NCBI GenBank assembly: GCA_014706295.1
Contig: JACSVZ010000022.1
Span: 13,844,830 to 13,908,829, forward strand
From: Lycocorax pyrrhopterus obiensis
Lineage: Eukaryota; Chordata; Aves; Passeriformes; Paradisaeidae
Length of the DNA stretch: 64,000 nt
Direction: 5' to 3'
Part shown: positions 23,960 to 34,272 of the stretch, in pieces
Layout: every line of letters begins with the position of its first letter
Numbering within the stretch: position 1 is the stretch's first letter
The notes under the pieces: model-generated
Told to the model about the DNA's origin: nothing
What the model saw: the letters and a program-made list of their open reading frames with translations, nothing else
Databases searched by the model: none
Program-made: the position numbers and the translations under genes

Positions 23960-26900
23960 ATGCCGTTTTCCCCCAGCCCGGTTCCCGGATGGAATTGACC
24001 GAAGGCGCAGGAAAATCCCGTTTTTTCATGGCTTCCCGTGGCCGGCAGGAGCCGGGGTGTGCTGAGCTGCACCCTCCACCCCACACTGCAACACTGGAAT
24101 TTTCACCAAGAAAATTCAGTGGTGCCATCCTGAGAAAAAACACAACTCGGCAACAAACAGGGCAGTACCTCACTTTTAATGTAGCAAATATACGGTACCT
24201 TTGAATGACAAGATCACTTTCCCATGGAATTACTAGCAAAAATATCCACAAAAAGTTCAAATAAATAAGAATACATGAATACCAACATCAAATGCTGCAA
24301 ATCCTCAGTTAATCAAATTCAGTCTTTCCAGCGTGGTCTGTTTATTTTTCAGATGAAAAACCACTAATGCAATGGGAGCAATAAAGGCTCAATACCTTTA
24401 AAATAAGGCAAAAAACAGTACATTCTAGGCAATTTCATACTGTAGAAATTTAAAGTATAATATCAGCTCCAAAAAAAGATACCACATACTGGCTGAAACA
24501 ACTGTCAAAATTCTCCCAGAATTCTAACAAAGTCCTTTAAATAGCAAATACAAGGTAACAGCTACCTCAAACAACGAGTGAAACACAGAAAGGACATGAA
24601 CAGCGACGGGATAGGGCAGATTTCAGCAGTCTGGAGTCAAACAGGGCAGTTTAGCCCAGTGAAAGCAGCCCAAGCCTCCTCGCAGCATTATCCTGCTGTG
24701 TCCAACTGAAAACGCGGTGGGACAGGGTGCAGGGCAGGTAAAACATGAACTGCTCTCAGTATGAGATGCAAGCAATGGAGGGAAAAGGAACATGTCTAGA
24801 GAAAAACAGTATTGCTTTAAACTTCTTCGTGTGATGCACTAAAAATACATTAGCATTACTAAGGAAAACTGTTTATACACATTGGAGTAAAATTCGTTTC
24901 TTCACATCTTCTAACAGGGTCATTTCACTGAAAACAACTGAGTTGTTCAAAGTTTATACGCATGTAACTCAAGTAAAATTTGCCTGTTTATTTAAAATGC
25001 AACCTGAGCATATTTGTTCTGCAGGTAATACTGCAGAACACAAAACCTTTACATTCTCTAGCAAAAAAAATATAAGTCACTCTGTTTAAATATCTCACAT
25101 CACAGTAATCTGTTCTTCAAGAAGCATCACCAGTGCTAGGCTTAGATCCACATGATCATATTGCTAAACCTTGCAAAAAAAAAAGGATAATAGCCACACA
25201 AACACTGTGCTGTGGACATAATTAATTTTAAACTGAATATATTTGATGCAATGAATTTTTCTGCTCTGTTTAGAAGTGCTTCTAAAGACAATATCCAGCA
25301 ATACGAACTGAAAGAAACATAAACCATAGTCCTCTTCATAAAAGGAGCTCTTTTCATCTGTAGGCCCAGGACATGGTGAAGTTACAATGGAAACAGGATA
25401 AAACCCAACCCTTTGCAGGTCTGCTCAGGCCAAGAGCTGTTTGTTGAGGCAAACACAGAATTTCTGTTTCTGCGTGTGAATAAAGACAAGCGTGTCAGAA
25501 GTAGCAAATCACTGACAGAAATTAGACTGGTGTGATTATCATGTGAGACAAACTTCCTTGGCCAGATCCCACACAGAGCCCAAAGATGAACAAGTTTTTC
25601 AGACTTCTTTAAAGTGGCATCACCACTTCCACCTGCTTCCCTTTTTACTCTCTGACGACAGACTGATGTCCATAAGATGACAAACGCTACATTAAAACCT
25701 TCCTACCTCTGTGACAAAATATTTTTCCCAGTGCCAATCACCTTTGCTCTGGTCACAGCTGGTTGAAATGGGATTTATTTATCCTTTAAGACGTGCTCAT
25801 GCAAAATGTGCCTGTATCTACATGCCCTCCTTACAACCCAGGAAAGCTTCAATTTAGATAATTTAGCATCCAGCAATATTCAATGCTATAACAACATGCT
25901 GAATTATTTACTGCATCTAACAGAATTTGTTTTAAAAAACTGCTATTCTGATTATTGCCTGGATCCTGCTCACCTCAGGTTTGGTGCTTTTAGCAGTGAA
26001 CTAGAACAGTGCATTAAATGGCTGGTTATTGACAAAGCAGCTCTCCTATTTTTCACTACTGTTCATGTGATTAAGGAAAACTTGGCTAAGGCAGGCTTGC
26101 AGAATTTGGCCAGAGCGTGAAACACTAGCACTGGGTGCAGGAACCTTTCATCTAAAAAAGGTGAAATACATGAGGCTGGACCAAAACAAAAGGGTGAAAC
26201 AGCCACACTGGGATGTGCTGGTCCTCTGCAGCTGCTGGTGTTCAGTCCCATCCTGAGTGCCACCACACCTCTGACACAGCCAATTTCTCCGGTCTTTGAG
26301 CACGTCAGATTAAGTTTCACTTGAATTGCATAGAGCTGAATGTACATGCAACTACAATTCATATTAAGTGTAACTTTACAAATACTGATTCTGGAAATGT
26401 AATACTGTCTTTTACATTTGTTTCCTTTACCAATTCAAAATTTCACATTTGGTCTGCAGTAGACTAGGAAGAAAAACCTAAAAATATTTCTTAGACTATT
26501 CCTGAGCAATGTTCTTATGTACTGTAAAATACTCTACTTTATTACTACATTTCTTAATATTCTCACTTTTTAAACTACATATAAATCCATGCTTTGAAAT
26601 TTTACAAAGCTGAAGATTTGGTAGGCACAATGAAAGATAGAAACAGCTAAGCATCTTAAAACCAAGATGAGCTCACCAAGAGAAGTGCAATTTAGCTATA
26701 TACATAATGTCCTCTTCAGTATTTGCTACTTTTTCATTTTTTTATCACAACGTGAAGGATCCACTTGCAGAATCTGGTCCATCAGACCTCAGCTCACTTC
26801 TCAGGAAGATTGTGACTGGTGGCTGAGGAGGAAAATATGCTGACCAGGATTTTAAAATGAAAGTAAAAAGCATTCTCTAGAATTTCGTGTTAACAAGATC

Positions 26901-28084
26901 CTGTCCCCAGCTGCTGTGATTGATTTGAAATCATAACAGATCAGCTGACACTTGAATATTCTCTGAACTGTCCTTTGTATTCTCTTGGATCTCTCAGACA
27001 CGAGAGAAGACAGAAGGCCCAAAGACAGGACCCAATCCTGGTTGTACAATTTCTTTGTGTAGGACATTTCCCCATCTCACCTCCCTAAATGTTAAGAAGC
27101 CAAGCTAGACAGGACCACAGGATAGGTAAGAGTCATCTCAGGTGACTGAAAACATGTATCCTCTGTATCAAAATATATCTTTACTTGAACTTACAACCTT
27201 TACATTCTTTCCCTAAGAGTCTGCTTTTTATGTTTTGAGAGGCTACCAGTTCTGCAATTTAGGCCATACAGTCTCTGCTAAAAGCCTTAGTTTGCATTAC
27301 TCAAATATATCCATGTGCAGTTTGAAATCTGGTCATTTCCCCTAAATGACAAAAAGCATCAAGGCCTACAAAATGAACTTCCAGGAAAACTGTCTGTAAA
27401 CACAGTGAAGATTCCAGGGTATAAAAATACACATTCCATTTTCTTAATCTGTCATTATTGAAGCTGTCTGGTCCCTAATACTTTGTCTTAAAAAGAATTC
27501 TTTCTGCATTAAAATATTTCAAAACATTATCTCCATTCTTCTTCTTCTCAAAAAATAATATCTATTTCATAAAAAACATCCAATTCATCATCTTCTGTGA
27601 AGAATTAAGAGTTGACTTTGCATAGATAACAGGCTCCGTTATTTTATAAAAACAGCTGAGCCATTTCCATCATAAAACACCACAACCAAACCTGTCTTAC
27701 AAAAAGCACATGTGGGCAAGGAAAAAGAGTGTAAACCCTATTCCCTCACACACAGCAGGGTAAGCACAAGGAACACCTCAGACTTCAACTGGTGCAGACA
27801 GGACGTTCTATGCTTCTCTAAACTTCACACTGTGCTATTGTTTTCTTCATTGAGCAATTGTAAATATTTTTGAGGAAAGACCAATGGAAGACACTTGCCT
27901 TCAGGGAAAACATTTCCTGCTGGCTTAAGATCAAATGTATAGAAATGAACAGTGCTGACTCAGAACCACATGTCAGCAACACATTTTTCTCAGGATCTTC
28001 CTAGGAAGAACAAAAAATTCTTCTGCACTGGCCAGATGCTTTCCAGCAGTCAAGAAGCATCAACATTCACTAATGAATTTTCCC
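23960..28084 (-). other. FAM217B 3' UTR and flank
   Basis: AT-rich sequence with no gene-like frame, lying directly 3' of the FAM217B stop codon. Minus-strand AATAAA signals at 26543-26538 and 25779-25774 are possible ends of the FAM217B message. I cannot tell which is used, nor where the transcript stops relative to the minisatellite at 23.4-24.0 kb. Confidence 0.45.
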
Positions 28085-31000
28085 TCACTGAAATTTGCGT
28101 GGCGTTTGCTTTGTGCCATTTGTTTTTATTTTCCTGTCCGCTGTTGGTTTTTTAGGAGGAACATAATTGCTGGCATTGCCATTTTTCTTTGGATTTGTAC
28201 ACGTGTATGTTTTTAAGCCTTTGATGGGAGCAGCTGCACCATGGAATGCTGGGGTTTGCTTAGGGGGTCTGATGTTACCAACACTTTGGATTTTAGAGCT
28301 GCTCTCAGGGGACTGCAAACTGAGAAGCTGCTGCTTTGCAGCTGGTTTCTTTTTCAGTTCACTCCTTACATCACCAGTTTGCCTCTGAGAAGATGCTGCA
28401 CATCCCATTCTCTCAGGAAGTTTCAGGTGACCTGGATGGGAGCGTACCTGGCGACTCTCCTCGGAGTATGGATCTGCCCTGTGCCCCAAACAGCTCCTGG
28501 GCAGCCTGGCAGCACTTTCCTGGGGCATTGCCTGCCTGCTGGGCACAGGGCTGAGCAAGGCTTTGCCTTTTCCAGGGCTCTTGAGGGCACGGGTGGAGCC
28601 GGGGGCAGTCTGGGGCCGGGCTTTGGCAGCTTTGCCCTTCTCACTCTGCACCGTCTGCATCTGCAGCCACTCCAGCTGCAGCAGGTGCTCGATGTATTTC
28701 TCCAGAGATCCCGTGGGCTTGGGGCGGAAATCCGTCTTCCCTTCCACATGGACAAAGATGGCCAGCTGCTTCAGGTCCCACGAGTTGAAAGGGGGTGGGA
28801 GGAAGTCGGGGTAGTAATATTCGGATTCTTTAAATCCCATTTCAGGGACGTGTTCCAAACAAACTGGGTCGATTTCTTCAGCTCTGAGGATGAGTTCTGG
28901 TGGTGTGCAGGGAGAGGGGGGAATGGGAATCCTTTCTGAGTCAGAGAGGTCACTGGCACTATCATCTTCAGCATCTTCTTTAATAATTTGTACTGATTCA
29001 AAATCAAGAAACATTTCACCTACAGATGCTTCTTGCCATTTCGAAGAGCCTGGACTGGCTGCAGCATATTCTTCACGATTCTTTCCCAACTGTTCTTTTT
29101 TACTGCAATAAAAATGCTGCACTGGGACATCTTTAGCCCTACAGAAGCTTCCTTGTGTGCTGCCCTTTGTGCCAGGGGGGATCCTGTTCAGGAAGGATTC
29201 GTTTTGCCTTCTTTCTGGGAGACTCCTCTTTGGTCCTTGTGCACTGTGCAATGAGGTGCAAACACTCGGGATCCTAAAGGAAAAGGAAGATCATGTCCTG
29301 TTAGAATGGTCAGTGCCTTTGAACAGCAGCTTACAAAGGCCTTGCCACCCCTTCAAGGACTGGGATCTACAAGACTGAAGCTAAAACTGGCACAGAGGCA
29401 AAATTAGTAATTGCTGGTAGAGATAACAGTGCCTACTACTGATTTTTGGGGTGTTTTTTTAATTCTGATTTTGCCTGAGAACTCACGAAAGCAGGATAGC
29501 AAGTTTCCATCTTGATAACTTAGATTTGTTGTTCTCATAAATTCTGAACTTTGGGCCAGTGAAGTCAAATGCAAACCATAGCAGCCACAATTTCATCACA
29601 AGTATTTTGTACACTAATTTGAAATGACTACAAATTAAACAGATAATCTTAACATAAAAGTACCTTTTTGACTGATTATTGCCATCCAGCTGGTTCCTTC
29701 CCTTCTCAAAAACACTTGGTTGGTGACCATCTTGAGTGTCATGGGAAATCTGAAGGGATGTGGAAGTTTGTGATGTTAGTAAGAAGCTGACTTAGAGTAG
29801 GTACCTTTTTATGTTAGAAAAAGGGATTATTTACCTTTTCAATGGCACTTGATACATTTTTGCCTAATCTTCCAGGAGGAGATTTCGCATAAGAAATTGG
29901 TTTATTTAGTCCTTTGGTGCTTGGATGGCTTTTTCCATTACTGTAACCACAAAGGATTAAATAGAATATCAGATATAAATAGCAGCATATATGGGTGTGA
30001 GAATGGAAACAGAATAGAAGCTTAGAGTGCAAATGAGTTTAAAAAAGGGTTGATTGCAGTTATTCTTAGACTTAAAGTTCATCAGAACTATGCCATGGCC
30101 ACTTTTTACTTTTTCTACTACTTTTTCTAAGGCACTGCTGTATTTTTAATATTATTAATGCAAAAGTGAGTAATTGTATCAGATAGTGTAATAATAGAAT
30201 GTAGCCCGTATATAGAATCCTCTGTCAGAGGATCCCAAAGTTCCTTTGGAGATAATAAATACTACAGAGTAGATATTTAACTACTGATTTCTATAGTATC
30301 TGATAGGTGCTCCTATTGCAATTTACCAAAATTAATTATAAATTACAATATGAAGGTCACTGCAAGCCAAATCTTGCTTGTCTTTCTCATTTGCATATTC
30401 TCAACAAAATTTAAAGGATTATTCCTGTGAAGGAGTGGAAGTGAACAGGGAGCATAAGGTCTATTCTGATATTAATACGAACTATTTCACAATGAAGGCA
30501 TTAAAAAAATCACTATTTCATGTTATAATGGGGTTGTGAAAGTATTATTAAGAGAAGAAGCTCATATGCAAGCAGAAGGAATGGCATTACTGATCTGGGC
30601 AGCTTAGAACTAAAACATACTTCCTTAATTAAACCAGATACATTTCTGTGTAAACACACAGAATAAATAAATAAATCAGTATATTCTGTATGAATAAGAA
30701 CAGTGTTTGTTCTACAAACAAGAAATAATACTGATTTCCAAATGGAAAGCTTTAAAATATCATTTCAGAACAAGAATAATCAAACTGTGCCCTCCTGTCT
30801 AATCTAGCTTTACTGCAGTTCAATTAATTTGCGAGGCTGTACATCTCGTTCTCAGTTTTTATGTCAGTATAGTCAGATTTTGTTTTTAAAAACACATGAT
30901 TTCACAAATTCAAGAGCTTATAAAAGAATGAAACTAAGTCTTGTGCCTCCAGCATTGCTGCAGTCACCTCTGTGACCTGCACGATCATCCTGCACACTCA

Positions 31001-31146
31001 TTTCTGTCACTGGGATCAGGGGAGAGGATGGCAGTGGGAACAGGACAGCCAGGCACTTATTAACTAAGCCACACTATGTTGACATTTCTGGAACTATAAG
31101 AAGAGAAATTAATTTCCTTACTTTACCATTCCTTTGTGGTTTTCAT
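28085..31146 (-). CDS. FAM217B: FAM217B protein, four coding exons
   Basis: Uncharacterised, mostly disordered protein of the FAM217 family; no biochemical role can be read from the sequence. Exons: 31146-31127, 29940-29835, 29749-29664 and 29273-28085, total 1,401 nt (466 residues; human about 383). The family core is clear at about residues 176-200: SASDLSDSERIPIPPSP then TPPE...RAEEIDP. It is followed by an aromatic block (SEYYYPDFLPPPFNSWDL), a LEKYIEHLLQLEWLQMQTVQ helix and a Lys-rich C-terminus. Almost all of it is in the last exon. The start is inferred: the tiny 20-nt first coding exon (MKTTKE plus two bases) supplies the only ATG with a matching phase and GTAAAG donor. Exons 2-4 are better supported than this start. 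It lies head-to-head with PPP1R3D, as in mammals. Confidence 0.88.
29941..31126 (-). other. FAM217B intron 1
   Basis: AT-rich intron between the 20-nt first coding exon and coding exon 2. It contains a short (AATA)n run near 30662-30674. No other feature seen. Confidence 0.6.
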
Positions 31147-32019
31147 TGGTGTGGCTGTGGCTTTCCTTCTGCTGTGTCTCTCTGTGCAGTAATAAGGGAT
31201 ATTCCTGAATGCCTGGTCCCATTATTCCTCTTTCCAAAGGGTATCTGCACCTTTACTGTTACATAATCTTCAAACGGCTCCAGTCTTTTAGCTTTGCAAG
31301 ACACAGTGTATCCAATGCAGACATCCCCACGTCCTGGAGATGCAGGCAACAAACGAAATCCTCCCGATGTGATTCTATTTTTAAAGCAGTAAGATAAACA
31401 TAATCAGCTACCAAACGGTACTGGAAAACAGTCCCCTCCCCCAGCACTCGCTTAGTGGGAAGCAGCATCGTTCAATTTACTATTCCCAGTCCATGGAAAT
31501 ACCTGAGGGTACGGCTGTGCTCCCAGAGCTCCCGTGTCATGTGCTCATCCCCATCCCCACCGCTCAGCCTGCGCAGTTCCAAGTGCTGCCTGGAGCCGGG
31601 CGTCACAGCCCAACGGGGTGGGTGTTCCTGCTCCCAATGTATGGAGAGCAGATGATCAACCCTCTGCGTGCTGTGCGAGCTGAGCTGTCCTTTTTCTGTC
31701 ACAAAACGCGCTCTTCCGATATTCTTATATGCAAATTTTGTATCCAATACTTTTTTTCTTTTTCCAAAACAAATGTCTCATCAGCTCCTACTAAAAATAC
31801 TCAGAGCAGCATCCATAGGTTTCTTTTACTTCCCAGGAGCTGCATTCGTGTACCAGGGAACTGCACGGTTCCAGGGGTGCACAATGGTCTGCAAATGTGA
31901 CAGGTGACAAACAGGTCTCCTAACCCACCTTTACTTCTACTGCAGTGTTGTTTATGTATTTATAGTCACATTAATGTTCGTATCTATTTACATTTGATCC
32001 CGTCCTCTCCCTCAAACGC
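31147..32019. other. Probable 5' intron of FAM217B
   Basis: Sequence between the FAM217B start codon and the CpG island. Short frames only. A minus-strand CAG-GTATTT donor-like site near 31500 could belong to an untranslated exon, but nothing else supports it. Confidence 0.35.
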
Positions 32020-32720
32020 TTCCCCGCATCCTGCCCCAGCCGCGCTCAGCGGAGCCGGGCCCGGAGCGCCGCAGTCCCGCACCCGGACGGGGCAGAGCAG
32101 CGGCCGCGAGGGGCCAGCGCCGGGCGGGCAGTGCCCGGGATGGTGGCAGGCTGTGTCCTCAGCTATGGCAGGCAGTGCCGGCGGTGGACGGCAGCAGTGC
32201 CAGCAGGCGCAGGCTGTGCCCGCAGCGATGGCAGCTGTGCCCGCAGCGCCCGCCGAGCCGGGCCCGCTCCGCTCCCTCCCGGGAGGCACCGGCGACTCCC
32301 GCCGCCGCTGTCACCGCGCTCCGCAAGGGCCGCTCCTTCACTCAGAGGCCGCCCCCGCATTCCCCGCCGATCCTCGCCCCCAGCCCGATACCTGCCCTTC
32401 CTCCGCGTCCGTCGCCAGCGGCAGCGGGGGCGGTGGCAGCAGCGCCGCCGGAGCGCAGAGCCGGGGGGCCGGGCGGGGCCGGGGCCGGGCCGGGGCGGGG
32501 CGGGGCGGGGCAAGTGGCCCCGCGCCTGCGCTGCGGGGGCGGAGCGGAGCGGCCGCGGTGTCGGCCTGGGGGTTGGTGCTGCTCCCGCGGCCGGCGGGTC
32601 GGGCTGCAGCGGGGGCCGTGCCGCCCATGGGCGCTGTGGCGGCCCCGAACGCGGATCCGTCCCCCGCCAGCCGCGACACCGAGCCTGGCGCCGCGGCCGC
32701 GCCCGACAGCCCTCCCCCGC
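32020..32720. promoter_or_regulatory. CpG island, bidirectional FAM217B/PPP1R3D promoter
   Basis: Dense CpG sequence with stacked GC boxes (GGGGCGGGGCGGGGC-type run near 32490-32512). It lies between the divergent genes FAM217B (minus) and PPP1R3D (plus). A minus-strand donor CAG-GTATCG at 32392/32391 would end an untranslated first exon of FAM217B, which places that start site in the island. There is no TATA box, as usual for CpG promoters. The whole island is also open in several frames simply because it is stop-poor. Confidence 0.75.
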
Positions 32721-33118
32721 CCTCCAGCCTCTGCAGCAGCCCCGGCTCCCTCCCGCCCGACAGCCTCCAAGCCTTCCCCGGCCTCGACTCGCCCAGCATC
32801 CAGTGTGACAGCCTGGAGTGTCCCCCCTGCTCGTGCGGCTGCTGCTGCCGCCGGAGCGCGGGCTCGGCCGCAGCCAGCGAGGACAGCCTGCAGGCCCCTC
32901 TCGCCCGGGGCTCCGGCACACGGTGCTTCGGTGCGCACCGCGCCTCCAGCGACCTCTCCGACAGCCTGGAGTCCTTCATCCAGCACGACAGCCTCCAGTC
33001 TCTCTCCAGCCTGTGTGTGAGCTCCTCCAGTATCAGCGGTGATAGCCTTGAATCTCTTTCCAGCTTGAGCCTCGGGGCCACCAGCCAGCACAGCGATCTC
33101 GAGTTCATCGGGCACTGA
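32627..33118 (+). CDS. Unknown 163-aa Ser-rich DSLQ/DSLE repeat protein (candidate)
   Basis: I do not recognise this protein. The ATG at 32627 has a strong Kozak context (CCGCCCATGG), and the frame runs 163 codons to a TGA 230 nt before the PPP1R3D start. Six DSL[QE] motifs lie at residues 45, 61, 86, 112, 121 and 139. A cysteine cluster (CPPCSCGCCC) is at 65-74, and Ser/Leu-rich blocks fill the C-terminal third. Among the six motif copies the DNA varies mainly at third codon positions (GAC/GAT, CTC/CTG/CTT, CAA/CAG, GAG/GAA), which argues for protein-level constraint. No membrane segment or signal peptide is seen. It could be the first cistron (uORF) of the PPP1R3D message, an independent gene, or a chance frame in a CpG island; the frame is open upstream to 31904, so the start is a choice. 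Confidence 0.45.
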   Translation: MGAVAAPNADPSPASRDTEPGAAAAPDSPPPPSSLCSSPGSLPPDSLQAFPGLDSPSIQCDSLECPPCSCGCCCRRSAGSAAASEDSLQAPLARGSGTRCFGAHRASSDLSDSLESFIQHDSLQSLSSLCVSSSSISGDSLESLSSLSLGATSQHSDLEFIGH

Positions 33119-33220
33119 GTCTGCCTTCAGCATCCCACACCACGCCTTACTGCTGGCTCTGCCAGCTGCCGTGAGAGCTGCCGGGCTTCTGCCCTTCGTT
33201 CGAATGTGATTTTGTTCCAG

Positions 33221-33341
33221 GTGATCGCTGCATTCAGTGCAATAACCTCAGACCTTACTGTGGTGCCGTTCCCAAATTCAGTGCTTCAGAGGGGCAGTGC
33301 TCATTATTACCTGCAGTGTTAACGCTGATTTTTTGTCACCA
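33221..33341 (+). other. Candidate short 5' UTR intron of PPP1R3D
   Basis: A donor CAG-GTGATC at 33220/33221 and an acceptor ending TTTTTTGTCACCAG at 33341 bound 121 nt. If used, the 163-codon ORF and PPP1R3D would sit on one spliced message. The acceptor is strong by eye; the donor is only fair. Confidence 0.4.
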
Positions 33342-33348
33342 GTTAAGA

Positions 33349-34272
33349 ATGGAAGTGCGTGGTCCTCGGAGGAATCCCAGCTACCTCTCAGATCTCTATG
33401 AGAACATGTTAAGGGCTGAAAGAGCAGTGGGACGAGGGCAGCAGCAGCCCCCAGCAGTCCGCACAAGTAGCAGCAAGACTTTTCGGAGCAGGGCCCCAGC
33501 CAAGGAGAGCCCCCAGCCAAAGCATCCTCCGAGCAGCACCCCCTCCAGCTGTGACCCAGCCCTGCGGCCCATCATCCGCCGCCGAGCGAGATCCCTGCCT
33601 ACATCACCCGAGAGGAGGAAGAGAGCAGCACGGCAGTGTCAGGAGCCCGGCTGCCAGAGCCGCATGAACCGGGTGAGGTTTGCCGATGCTTTAGGCTTGG
33701 AGCTCACTGAAGTGAAAGTCTTCCAGACTGGGGAGGATCCATCCATCCCTTTGCATGTCCTTTCCAGGCTCTCCATAAACTCAGACCTCTGGTACAGCAG
33801 CTTGAACTTGGAGTTTACTATGCAATGCTTGGTCCCTGACTTCCAGCAGCCTGCAGACTGTCTGGATTTCTCGTCCCGACTCCAGGAGCAGCAGGTGTGT
33901 CTGGAACGGGTGACCAGCTCACATCTGGGGCTCAGTGGCACCATCCAGGTTCTCAATGTTGCTTTTGAGAAGCAGGTGTCTGTGCGCTACACCTTCAACC
34001 AGTGGGAAAGCCTCCATGAGGTGTGTGCTCGTTGGCACCAGAGCATCCCAGAGAAAAACGGGAAGGATCAGGTTGATGTGTTCACTTTCTTTCTTCCTGT
34101 GCCTCCTTTCCTTCTTCACCTGAGCACTCTCATCCAGTTTGCAGCAAGGTACCGAGTCAACGGCCAGGAGTACTGGGATAACAACAGAGGCAAGAACTAC
34201 ACCCTCACCTGCCGGACTCACCCCCTGAAGCTGCCGAGGGAATGTGAGGAGAGCTGGATCCACTTCATCTGA
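33349..34272 (+). CDS. PPP1R3D: Protein phosphatase 1 regulatory subunit 3D
   Basis: Glycogen-targeting subunit that brings protein phosphatase 1 to glycogen particles in the cytosol and favours glycogen synthesis (family knowledge). The frame encodes 307 residues (human 299). Seen in order: a basic, Ser/Pro-rich N-terminus with RARSLPTSPERR (about 79-90, a phospho/14-3-3-type site), the PP1-docking motif RVRF (108-111) in RVRFADALGLEL, and a CBM21 carbohydrate-binding domain from about 165. The domain includes VAFEKQVSVRYTFNQW and EYWDNNRGKNYTL, and the protein ends with the conserved ESWIHFI. Coding sequence is in one exon, as in mammals. The ATG at 33349 was chosen because it lies 7 nt after a good acceptor (TTTTTTGTCACCAG, exon start 33342), implying an upstream 5' UTR exon in the CpG island. 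Confidence 0.96.
   Translation: MEVRGPRRNPSYLSDLYENMLRAERAVGRGQQQPPAVRTSSSKTFRSRAPAKESPQPKHPPSSTPSSCDPALRPIIRRRARSLPTSPERRKRAARQCQEPGCQSRMNRVRFADALGLELTEVKVFQTGEDPSIPLHVLSRLSINSDLWYSSLNLEFTMQCLVPDFQQPADCLDFSSRLQEQQVCLERVTSSHLGLSGTIQVLNVAFEKQVSVRYTFNQWESLHEVCARWHQSIPEKNGKDQVDVFTFFLPVPPFLLHLSTLIQFAARYRVNGQEYWDNNRGKNYTLTCRTHPLKLPRECEESWIHFI

Noticed and set aside
28241..28939. 232-codon plus-strand ORF
   Set aside because: Antisense shadow of the large last exon of FAM217B, which has the family core motif.
31904..32626. Upstream in-frame extension of the DSLQ/DSLE ORF to 404 codons
   Set aside because: The part before 32627 is a low-complexity Ala/Pro/Gly translation of the CpG island, with no repeats or synonymous-site pattern; openness is explained by lack of A/T.
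32342..33133. 263-codon antisense ORF over the DSLQ/DSLE gene
   Set aside because: Its LQAV/LEAV repeats are the mirror of the sense repeats. The variable bases are at synonymous positions in the sense frame, so the sense reading is preferred.
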